64,000 nucleotides of DNA from Eumeta japonica. Taxonomy: Eukaryota > Arthropoda > Insecta > Lepidoptera > Psychidae. The notes beneath the pieces were generated by a model. That model saw only the letters and a program-made list of their open reading frames with translations, ran no database searches and was not told the origin of the DNA. The first letter of the stretch is position 1. Every line of letters begins with the position of its first letter. The stretch covers positions 1 through 64,000 of the forward strand of contig BGZK01000760.1 in assembly GCA_005406025.1 (NCBI GenBank), read 5' to 3'. The translations under genes and the position numbers were made by a program. Shown piece by piece: positions 38,054 through 49,700 of the stretch.

Positions 38054-39080
38054 TGGACTAATGAACTATGACAATGGCTATTCGATTCAAGAAAAACTAT
38101 ATATTTTCGTATTAAGATATCTAATGTTTGATGTTATACATATAAAAATTATAGTTTAAGAAGTCTATTTTTTAAATGCCTTAAATACTTTTCACTTCCT
38201 TTAATTTTGCCCTATTTTCATTTCGTAGGACTACCCTCATGCATTTATGATATTCGGTGAAATATCCGTATCGTCGTTTCAGTATTGCAAATTGATTACA
38301 ATTTCTTCTATTTCATAGGAAATCAAGTATTGATAATTTAAAGGCTAAAATTTTTAGAAAAAAATGAATAAATGAGCAAATTAATGGACACTTAAACCAA
38401 AATTCTAAATGTCATTTTCACTGATTGAGGAAGCCTAAAAAGCCACCGACTATTTCAAAAATTTAAAAAAACTAAAGCCTGTTTATTTTTTTGTTTTGAT
38501 GTAAATAAACAAATCCGATAAAATTAAAAAAAATATATTTAGACTCTCCACTCATAAAATTGGTAAATCGAACCGACAAGAGTTGTGAGTTATGAGAATA
38601 ATAAAAAATAACACTATAATAAAAGTATTAAGTGATTTGTGTTTACCTAAACGTTATAGGTACTTATAAAATCAATAAAAATGTGAACATATTCATTTTT
38701 TCAACTTTTCCATTGATCGATCTAGTTGTCAATCCCGAACTCGTTTCTGCTCTAAATCTCGATCCCGTCCATGCTTCTAATTCTGATTCGTTCTCGATTC
38801 TTAATTCCTCACGCTCTAGTTTTAATTGCGGTTCCACACTTGATTCGATTCTATTCTCGTTCTCAATTTCACTGGGTCGGATGTATTTTAGTTGTAAGAT
38901 TCCGCCTTTCGATTTGGTTATTTAAATGTAATTTTATTTGACAAACCGATAAGTGATTTCGGTATAACTGATATAAATCTAAGTCGTTGCATGTTACTTA
39001 TAATTTGTAACGAGTGACTAGGCAGTGACTAGTGATTAACTTGTAACTGGCTTTCTAGAAAATAAAGAAAGCTATAATAA
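38054..39080 (+). other. Tmem120: TMEM120 3' UTR and flank
   Basis: AT-rich; AATAAA occurs at 38600 and 39061. A degenerate gattctcgttctcgatt simple repeat lies at 38725-38880. Confidence 0.45.
38600..38605 (+). terminator. Tmem120: Candidate poly(A) signal of TMEM120
   Basis: First AATAAA after the proposed stop at 38053; another lies at 39061. Confidence 0.35.
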
Positions 39081-40894
39081 GAATTTAAGGCTACCTTTTC
39101 AGACTACTTTTATTAGAAATTATGCGTTACATTTGGTATGAAACTCCATTACAATATATTTTTGTTAGTCAACATCCTGTTGAAACTTAATGTTGTGCTA
39201 TTGATTGAAATTTTATTAGTGACAATCAATTAACCATCGATGCATCTATTGGAAATATGCTTCCTGAAAAAAAGAAGCTTCTGAGCTAAATTCTGTCCCG
39301 ACACCGAGGGCGTAGCCAGGACCGGTTTAAGGGTGGGGCGAATCCAGCGAAAGTGAATATTAGTCCGGTTAATAGTACAAAGAAAGTTTTGCTTGAAATT
39401 TAAGTTTTTATTTATTTTAGTTAAGCCTACTCAATTTAGAGAAAAGGTGCGCGGTGTGTGTTTTATGACTTCCGTGCGCGCTACGCAGCTATACGCATAG
39501 AGAAGTGTGATGGCTGTACACGATCATATTCGTACTTTTTGATTGGGCGTGGTATTTTTGAAAGATGTGTAGTTACTTACTCCGGCTACGGCATATAGGG
39601 AGGCGCGAGCGGCACACCGTGGCTATGCTGTCGAGACTGACGCTGTTGCCTGACACATCTTTAGAACTGTCAACCTTCCAAGAGGTTCGAAAACGAACAC
39701 GGGAACTCAGCCGGGTTCCCAGAACACGGGAACGTGAATTTCAGCCATTCCAAATAAAACTGCTCTAAAAGAAAACGAAGAAGAAGCGTCTAATGAAAAA
39801 AATCTAAAAGATGAAATGTCATCAGAAAAATCTGTTGATGATGTATTGTCTGCGATGATGATAGCAGTGATTACGTCGATGAGGATTTTAATATGTATAC
39901 AGGATGGAATCGATCATGCACCCATCCGCAAATACTCATAATCCACTCCTTTTTGAGAACAACTTTGCCACATATCTATAACATAAATATGTTATTGAAA
40001 ATATGTTTGTAAATAACAAAATAATACGTAATACTCGGCCTATGAAATTTGCGTAAAAACGCATGATCGAATTCATACGGTATGACTTGTCTACCTATCT
40101 CACAAATGAAGTAAGCAATGTATAATGAATCGTAGGGCATGTATCTAATGATTTGAGTACATGCTCAATGCTGAGGAAGTAACTCTTTTCAGAGTATATT
40201 TGTGATTTATGTATTACTTTTCTGGAAATAAAATAAAATTTTCATGTTTCTAAAAATAATTTAATTACTTTTCATAGATAAATAGCCGTAGGTTTCTTAA
40301 TATGTATGTGAAAAGTTTTGTTTGTTTTGCTGTGCTTTGACTTTTATTGCCCCGGTGCATCTTATTACCTACCCCATACTCATTACTCCGACCTTTGGTC
40401 AAAGCGAGCCGATGCAATATTTTCTTATCAATTTGTTTTTATTTTATAATGAATTTGGATTGTTAATTATTTATAATTCAAAATACCAAGAAGTTGATAA
40501 TCGGCGATTTTATTATTACTTTATTCGAGTTTTTCTGTGGCGTCAATTTTGCCGTACTCCTCTAAGACAGGAAAATACATTATTCAAGGCAGTTATGTAG
40601 TATGAGATATATTCAGAAACACTTATATATTTCAATTTGTGGTTAGTTTAAGGTTACCTATTTATCCAGTCTTATAAAACTTATAGCCTCTAAGCACAAC
40701 AAAAGTCCAACTCGCGTAGAGAGGATGACTTACATTGAATTTTTATGACATTTTTTTTAAATCTGACCCAAACTTGTTTACGATTTCAGATTGTAGAGTG
40801 AAATTGCTGAATATACTGTTTTCTTCAGATTTAGATTAAGATCAAGCGATAGAAGGTATTTTCATATTTCTTATCATTTTATAGAAAACAGACG

Positions 40895-41110
40895 TGAAGT
40901 AACAGCTTCCGCCGTCGCGTTCGCTCCTGAGTAAAAGTTCCGGTGATCCACTTCTCCTCTATTAGTCCACTGCGCCCTTCATCAGCCCACTCTCTCCTTT
41001 ATCAGATACCCTTCCTATTCCTTTTCAAGGGGCCAACGACGCATTTGTCACTCCTCCGCGGTTGCGAGCGTCCATAGGCACCGGCGAACATCTTTCAAGT
41101 GGCTTGAATG
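40895..41110 (-). repeat. Interspersed repeat, copy B
   Basis: Reverse complement of the family at 1895-2215. It shares 'gacgctcgcaacc', 'atcaccggaacttttactca' and 'ttacttcacgtctg' in the same order. Confidence 0.6.
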
Positions 41111-42164
41111 CCCGGTTTGTCTTTCGAAATGTCATAAAACAAGTCAAGCCAAGCGATAAAAAGCATTTTCTATTTCAGTTATATCAAGTCAGGCAAAGGG
41201 GGTAATTCATTTGTCAGTAGCGTTTATCTCCATCAACGCATTTCTTGTGGTACTGAAGAGTACTTAATCTTTTATTATTCACACTTTTTTATATTGAAAA
41301 TCAAAAACAGAAAATTGAAATTAGTATACGATCACATTATTTTAAAGTGTTGCAATGATTGGTTTCGCTGATTTTATAAAGCCATTGTGTGCCATTGTCA
41401 ACAGTTGATATAAAAATCCCAACATGTTTTGTGAGATATTTCCATAATAGTGTTTGTTTATTGCTCAGACAACTGCGGTAAAAAAATTTAAATTAATATT
41501 AGGTAGATACCTGGGAACCGAGCTTTGCTTGTTTATATCTTTCGAGTTTGCTGTAGCAATATGAATACTTTCCACGGGAAAAGTTGCTCATGTTTAATTC
41601 CAACAACAAATATTTAGCAAAATTTATCTCTGTGTTTTATTTAAATATTGTCATTTGTATGTGGTAGCGTTTGTTATTGAAAGCCGATAATAGCAAGTGT
41701 GATTATCGCAAAATGGCATGAAATGGAGGAAAGCTTCGATTTTTTTAGGGAATACCTACATCTATATATTAGTTTGAAAAATATAATTGTATCCAAGTAC
41801 AAATTTATTTTCCAACTCTTAGGGCCATTTCCGAGAGAGTGCATGTATATGTATATATATATTGGATCGCTGGTTATCAACCTAATCAATTTTTTTTATT
41901 GAATATACTAACTTTCCACTCACGGCTTCAGCCGCATGGGTCTAAAAATTCTCGCGTTTATTCTAGTTATTGGGTTGATGTGAGTTTATATTTTGTTTTT
42001 TAAGTGTCTGAGCGACCGACCTGGCTCGGCGATTACTGAGTTTGATATGGAAATATAAACGAAAAGAAAACCTTTAATAGTTTTCATCTAAATGGTTAGA
42101 GCCGTTTGTGAGAACATCATGGCATAAACATCGATACTATAAATAAATCTATTTATTCTCACGG

Positions 42165-42500
42165 AACCCTAAAAAATGTATATGTTCTTCCGTTGATTTC
42201 TAACTACCTCCATACTAGATTTTATTGAAATTGGTCAAACTGCAAGGGTGTTTAATGATGTTAACGGAACTTTTAAAAAGTATCGTATATCTTTCCTTTA
42301 CTTCCAACTGTGTATATACAAAAGTTTAGGAAAATTATAAAGGTTCATTACTCTTACAGGTCTTTAAAATGCACCATATATCCTTCCCTTGGTTTCCAGC
42401 TAACTTTACATATTTATATTAAATTAAATTCATATTTGATATATTGAAATCAGTTAAAATATTAAGGTTTTTAGACTCTCGGGGACCCTAAAACCCAATA
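42165..42500. repeat. Diverged tandem units in LINE-like debris
   Basis: Three diverged occurrences of 'tatatctttcctttacttcc' / 'gaaattggtcaaactgcaag'-like blocks. 'ggaaccctaaaa' or 'gggaccctaaaa' appears at both edges. Confidence 0.5.
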
Positions 42501-43345
42501 CTAATGCAATGTCCGTGTGCACGTAGAATGAATTCTTTCATCATCTATATTAATTGTTGACAACTGTCATGATAGTGATCCCGCTTTTTGTCTTCAATTT
42601 CGGTAGTTCCGATTCTGGTCCCGATTTTGATTCTGGTTCCACGTTTTACTTTCACCATCTTGAATTAATTTCGATAGTTATTTCATTTTTAAGTAAATCT
42701 TTCTCAATTTTTATGTAGTTATCCTAAATTTTCGGGATATAAAGTACTTTTTAATATATATCAATCTGTCGTTCCGACAATATCCAGGACAAATAAATAA
42801 TTTCATAAACTCAGTAAAACGTGGTTATTTTGAAGTCACAGACAGACAATTTTATTTATGTATGTATATTTATATATAACCCTTTCTACAATGGGAATCC
42901 GATAATTACTATTGTTAAAATCTTTTCACTATTATCGACGAAATATGTACAGTCGCTTAGTTGTTCCTTTTATTATTTTGTCGATTTCGGCAAAACAATC
43001 GTTACTGTTTCATTTGTATAACAATAACAGCATTGGCCACTAATAATAAGAGAATTATCTTAAAAATGTTTCTACGTAATATTTCATGGACGTGCCGTGG
43101 TAAGAGGTGGAACTATTTATAGTTGTGCGAGTGTGTTTTATACAGAAAAAAAATTGGTATTTACGGAGTTGACTAAGTGAAAATATACACCCGTTAAACA
43201 GACTATTTTGCTGTTGGCACGGATAAAGGGCATTGTATTTAATTTTTTGTGAAAATATAGTAAAACAATGTATACAGAAACCCATTTAATCATGACAAAT
43301 AAAAATCATTTTTATAAAGGAATATACTTTTTTTGTACAATATCA

Positions 43346-43351
43346 TTTATT
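43346..43351 (-). terminator. Candidate poly(A) signal of the zinc-finger gene
   Basis: AATAAA on the minus strand (tttatt on plus), about 400 bases downstream of the stop codon. Confidence 0.4.
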
Positions 43352-43745
43352 ACTTTCATCTGCTTTTCTCCATAGGTTATAATAATAATACTTATGGCAT
43401 ATGAATGAAAGCACGCTTTCAAAGTTCAATATTATTTCAAATTATGAATCATGATGAACGGCAAGTCGCTGCACTGAAAATATTATACCCAAAAGCATAT
43501 TATTTTTGTAAGGCAAGAAAGGAGAGTGCAAATCAAATTGGGCGATTGCAATAATTCAGTGCCATAATCATACATTCACTTAGAATCCCATCTATTATTT
43601 ACAAATCTAGGCTTATATTACTCACACAGTATTCACAAAAACTAGCCTTACGTCTAGTCCAGGCAGTCTTAACGTATGTACAAAAACACAGTCAATCTTT
43701 ATAAATAAAAGTAATCCTAACAACTTATTTTGACTATACTAAATA

Positions 43746-46700
43746 TTAATCGTCACTGTCTTCTGCTAAGTAATGATGCTCAGGGTCATCCGATTCACAC
43801 CCTGAACCCGACATGTCTTCGCTATCAATATCCATTCTAGGCCTTTTCACTAGCAATCCTTGTTTCTGTAGTTTATGTATTGCATCTAATGCAATTCTTT
43901 TAGTTGCATTCGCTTCAGTTCTCTCGGCTTCGTTTGCAATCTTAGTGTTGGTCTTCATTATCTTTAGCCCCGAATTATTACTCAAGCGAGTCAGCTGTTG
44001 AGATAAACTGCTATTAACTTGGGATTTATGGCTGGACACGACCACTGATCCAGATTTTATTATTTTGGATGTGCTTTGTTGAGAGTTACTCATATGCGAT
44101 GCTACCACATCATAGCCATCTTGTTCAGAAATAAGGTCATCTATACTAGGGACAAGTTCTTTTTGTTTCTTAACAGATTGAAATGCACCCGAATTTTCAG
44201 ACATAGGAATTTTGTTTGAAATTTTCGGTTGCTGTCTAATTACATTCGGAGATATTTTCAAAGGTTTGCTTGTAGAAGGTTTAGGTTGTTGCTGTGATGA
44301 CGGTCCGGGCATTATCTTTTTTGTATAAGGTATATATGGGTTTCTAGGTCTCTGTTGATTCATGTTTGGTTTCAAAGGGACCATTTGATTAGATACTTTT
44401 ACTGGATTGTTAATGGATGGCCTGATCATTCTCGGTTGAGCAACAACTTTCGAGTTAGGTTGTGGAATGACATTTTTTATTTGTTTGACTGGAGGTCGAA
44501 CCTCAGGTTGTATCCTTTGTATATTTTTACCAATCATGCTCATCCCTTCACTGGTATTTTTCGTTTGGGCATTTGATACAGAAGACATTTCTTGATTAAC
44601 TGTTTGCATCTGATTAATCGTCCTAATAGTTTTTGTTACAGTTGTAGTGATCTCTTCCACCACAGTTTCGGTTTTGGTTTGAACAGTTTTAACAGTAACC
44701 TCTTGTTTAAGTCTCTGTCCTTGGTTGGAAATAGCTATTTCCTGATTTGATGGTTTTGTATGAACTATTTGGTTAGATTTGTTGACATCATTCGATGTAT
44801 TTTTCATTTGAGGCTTAGCATTAACAACTTTGCAAGAAAGTGGAATGGGTTTTGAAGGTTTTGGTGATGAATCTCTATTATTTTGTGCTCCAGAAGGATC
44901 TGAGACTATTTTGGATCCTTTCTGATTGTGTTTGATATCGTGGCTAGTACTAGGTTTATTTTCATTTATAGATTTTATTGTTAAATTTTTATTAGCCGTT
45001 TTTAAATTATTTATGAATGCTGTGGACTTGCCTTTTTCATCACTTGTAGCATTGGAATGTTTTATTGTTGTTGATTTACCATTCGGGTTATTTTGATTTG
45101 TAGCTTTAATAGAAAGAGCTTGATTTGAACTCAACAGTTTGTTTACAGTATCTTGATGGGGATTTTGGATATCAATTGGTTGTTCAACTTCCTCCTCCGA
45201 AGATTCATTTTCAAAAAATTGCATGTCTTCATTAGAAAAATTATCATCTATGTCGTCAGTTTCTTCGTTATCATATGTACTTCTTAGATCTCTATTTTGA
45301 TAATTCATTGTTGATGTAACCATCGGTGAAACAGTTATGTTTTGTTTGGGTGGTTTTTTCATAACCTTAGCAAGTGGTTTTTCATTAACAGACTTCACAG
45401 ATACATTTGTATTTTTTAATTTTTCTATAACGTTTTTATTTTTTTCTTTGATATTATTATCTGAATATAATTCATCAGGATCGTTTTCATATTCCCTATC
45501 ACTGCCATTATTAGAATTCTCGGAATAGTCTTCAGCAGACTCAAAATCAATTGAGTCGTTTCGCATTGGAACCGTTTTTTTAATAGGGAGTGTTTGCTTT
45601 AAAAGTCTCGAATTATTTTCCTCCTTGATTTTCTCAACACTAGCCGTTTCCTTTTTTTCACTTTCCTGTGGAGTATTAAATCTACCGTGAATGTCAGTTT
45701 TGAACATTTCATCATCGTCGTCGTCATCAGTGAAATTGATTTCTTTAAAAGAGTTTATTACTTTGAGAGAATCTGCTGTCTTAGGCTTTGTATGAATGCG
45801 TAAGTGATTTATTCTATCTAAATCATTATTTTGTTTCAACAGTTGTTTGAAATTAGAGCTATAATTTTCTACTTTCACAGTCTTCACACACTGTACTACG
45901 TTGAGGTTCTTAAACGAATCAGACGATTTTATAGTAAGGTTTTTAGACTCATTCATTGATTTTATAGAAATATTTTGATTTAGTTTTTTTATTTTGTCAA
46001 TTGTGGCTTCATGCTTTGCATTTGAGAAACCACTATTGAATTCAGAATCTATATTTTCTTCTTCTCCACTACTGTTATTAGAATAACTAGGACTTTTATT
46101 AAATCTCACTAACATTTTTTTTTCTGTATTTTCTGGTTTAACTATGTGCGAAGTGTTCGGAATTTCCTCAGTACAATTATTTTGGTCATTTCCATTTTCG
46201 ATATTATCATCAAATTCATCTTCGTCTTCATCGTGGTCAATTTGAATAATTTCATCCTTAACTTCTTCTAATTTCTGAGCATTTTCTTCTTTAGGTTTTT
46301 TAATGAATTTGGAAGGATTTGTATTTTTATTTATGGGTTTTATAGTAATTTCTTGGCTTAATTTTTGAAAAGCCTTTAATGGTTGTTTTGATTCTAAATC
46401 TGAATTGTTTGGAGACAGAATTGCTTGGTCATTGGTTTCGTTATCTTTCTTTGGAGATTCATAAGAAGTATTTGTTTTTGTTTTTTCTTTATCAATATTA
46501 TCTTCATCTGTACTGGCTTGCTTATATTGTTCAGTTTCATTATCAGACTCTCTGCCAGAATCGTGTGTTTCATCATGATCCTGTAAATCATTGTTTGAAT
46601 CTGTGTTTAGGTCAGCTTTAACTTTGTCATTGATAGTTTCTACCGGGGGTTTTTTCACAATTTTAATTTCACTGTTGGGCTTATTAATTATTTTTGATAA

Positions 46701-49700
46701 TACTGCTTTCGTCTTTACATTATGATTTGCTTCTGAATTATCATTTTTTGATGCAATCACACTATTCCCTATTTTTACAGGATTTTTCATTATAGTACCT
46801 GTTCCTAAAGTTTGTATACCTGGTAATACTGGCACTCCTTTATTAGTACCTTTCATTTTAACTACAATGCCTTGTTGTTTTAGTTTGTCTAGATTAGCAG
46901 TAGAAATTACTTTAATTCCAGGTTTTGGAATAGGCTGTGCCTTAGGTTTTTTAATGCGAAACTGCTTGGTCACTACTTGTGTTGGAACTTCTTCAACACC
47001 TTGAATATCTAAACAATCTCCAAAGACATCTTTATTCATGTTTAAAAATTGATCTAAAGTTATAGCTTTTTTTGATTTTTTGTGTTTTTTATGTTTCTTA
47101 TGAGATTTGCTTTGTTCATCATCATTTTCTACTTTAGTGTTCTGGGGTGTATCAATTGCTAGCTGTAAAAATTGATCCTGAAAAAAAAAATACCATATAA
47201 ATATATTCATGATAATCTCTTGAAGATGCAATTGCTTTTATGTTAATATTTACAATGCCGATAGAAGTAATATTATTTTCAGGATCATCTTCATAATTCT
47301 CCACTTTTTCAATTTTAGGTGGCACAGTCTCTAAATTGAACTCAGCCAGGTCAGTTGTGATTCTAAAACATAATAAAGTTAATAAATATGTTATTTTATG
47401 AATAAAAACTATTTAGTTAGTCCTCAAATAATTAAATTACATACACTTCTGGAGTTGATCCATAATTATCATTATTAGAGTGGAATGTTAAGTGTACTTC
47501 ATATGCATCAAGATGATAAAAAATTGCTTCACATAAAGGGCACCGATATACTTCGTCTGGGCATTGATTTTCATCTGAATGATCATCGGCCATATGTTTC
47601 TAAAAAAAGGTATTATATATACAATACACGATAATCCCAAACAAGAAGAAAAATGGGCATTCTAAAACAGAAAAATACTTAAAATTTTATTTTTTTTTAA
47701 TAAAATATAGGTTATTTTGAGGAACCAATTTGTACATTTTGCATTTAAATTATCATTATTATATGACATTTTTAAAACTATAACTGTCATTCAGCCAAAT
47801 ATGACATGTCAACATCAGAATATTAATCGCTTTGTGTTTGTTAATAAGTCATGTTATCAAGTGTAGGGTTACCATTAAAATAGTTACTACAAATTAATTC
47901 TGATCTTGCTAGTAATATATTTGAAACTATCAATTAGTTTCCAAGTTTTAGTGTAGGTAAGTGGAAGATGTGATGAACACACTAGGTAATACATAATCCC
48001 CACTCTGTCCCGAATCACTTCCTTTACCAACTTTTATTATCATTTTCTTTTCATTTATTCTTTTAAACTATCACAATCCCAGTAGATATTTCTGAGTGCA
48101 AGAGAATGTACAGAATAAGGTGAGACATGTGCAGGATGGTGCAAGACAGCAGATACAATTGATTAGCAAACACAAATAGTTCTAGTAGTATAGTTTTCAT
48201 CTCACTGTATGTTATTGTTTCCTATAATGTTAAATACATTTCAAATCTAAAATTTACCAATCTTTGCCTTTGAACATTTCAGTATTGACGACTTTATCAA
48301 ATGATTCTTCAATTTCACTGCTAGTGGCTAGTTCATTTGACAAAAACACATTATTTTTTATACAATATAGATATGCAACAAAGCTAATTTTATGTTTCTT
48401 TCAAGGTGAAAGGTCGAAATTGTTTTGTTAAAAAGAGCAAATATACAAAAATAGTTTCTTGAATTAGCTACATCAGCAACTTTATTCCTTCCAATGGTTC
48501 TTTAATCAGAACTTTTTATTAATCCCGAACAATTCCATTTCGGTTGAATATAACAAATTATTTTATACTTACACGTAGGTTTACTCTGTTGATGTGTTCA
48601 TCTCCACAAAAGCAGCAATAATGTAAAACCATTAATTTCTGAAAAAAGTAATAAATTTAAACAATTGCATAGTGTATATTTATTTCTATTGTAACAATTG
48701 TGAAGTTGTGTTTTTCCACTGGGAATAGGCAGATACCACCAATCTACATTAGCACAATCTTAGATATATTACACACCATGTTGGTAGTGGTCAATTTTTT
48801 TTCATGAAAACTCAGTTAAACATAACAATAATGACGTGTTTTTTTTAGTTAGATAATTTACTTTCACTCGTTATCTTGAGGAGTTCATTTTCTTTCTCAT
48901 TTTCATCATTGACTTCCGTTCTTTTTCTACATATTATTAGGATCTATGTACATGAAAAGAAATTATATGCAAGTTAAACCGAGGTGAAAAATAAAACAAT
49001 GGGATATAGAGCCTTTTCTGCCACCTCTTTTAAGCTGATATTTAACAAAAAAATCACTTTTAAAATAGTCTTCGTATGTAAATGTCAATTTTGGCCATTT
49101 ATAATAATACAATAAGGTGATAAAATTACAGGAACGTTTTAAAATTTGCTTTACAATTGCATACATCCAAAGTTGTTTTAAAGCCTTGGTTTTCTGCTTG
49201 GGACTGATCAGGGTGTGTGAATGTGAAGAATGAATACAGGCAATCCAGATTGCTATACATAGCCCAATAATCAGATAGATAAAGCATTCAGACCAGGTAT
49301 CTTCATTAAAAAGATACCTGGTATGGTTTGGTGTCTATATTTGAATATCCTTCATTAATTCTCTGCACAGTCATCATAAATTACACTCTGATCAATCCCA
49401 AAAAGAGAATTAAAACTTCAAATATGTGAAAGTTTTCAAGAGAGGAGTCCTTTGATTCTGTCTTTCAGTGAGTCACATAATAAGGATTAATTTTCCATAG
49501 GTTTTAAATTATATAATATAACAAAATAAATTTTAATTGCTTGGAATAAGAATAGAATATATGTTCGACTATCTATATTTGAAACATAATCATAATTCCA
49601 ATTAGAATTATGCAATTCGAAAAACAAATTGGTGATCTTGTATAATTTTCTAAAAAGGCAGATTACAGCAATTTGTGGGCAAAACCTGCATGAACAGAAA

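Larger units (their letters stand above)
39081..43345. other. Intergenic between convergent genes, mostly repeats
   Basis: Contains a repeat fragment starting near 39305 ('gagggcgtagccaggacc'), repeat copy B at 40895-41110 and diverged tandem units at 42165-42500. No supportable gene. Confidence 0.5.

Noticed and set aside
39770..39930. Acidic reading frame (NEKNLKDEMSSEKSVDDV) suggestive of a transposase N-terminus
   Set aside because: Too short, quickly interrupted, and no catalytic region nearby; cannot be distinguished from low complexity.
47178..47231. Upstream extension MHLQEIIMNIFIW of the large minus-strand open frame
   Set aside because: A strong poly-pyrimidine acceptor (cag before GATCAATTT) falls here and exon 6 joins in phase, so the extension is intronic.
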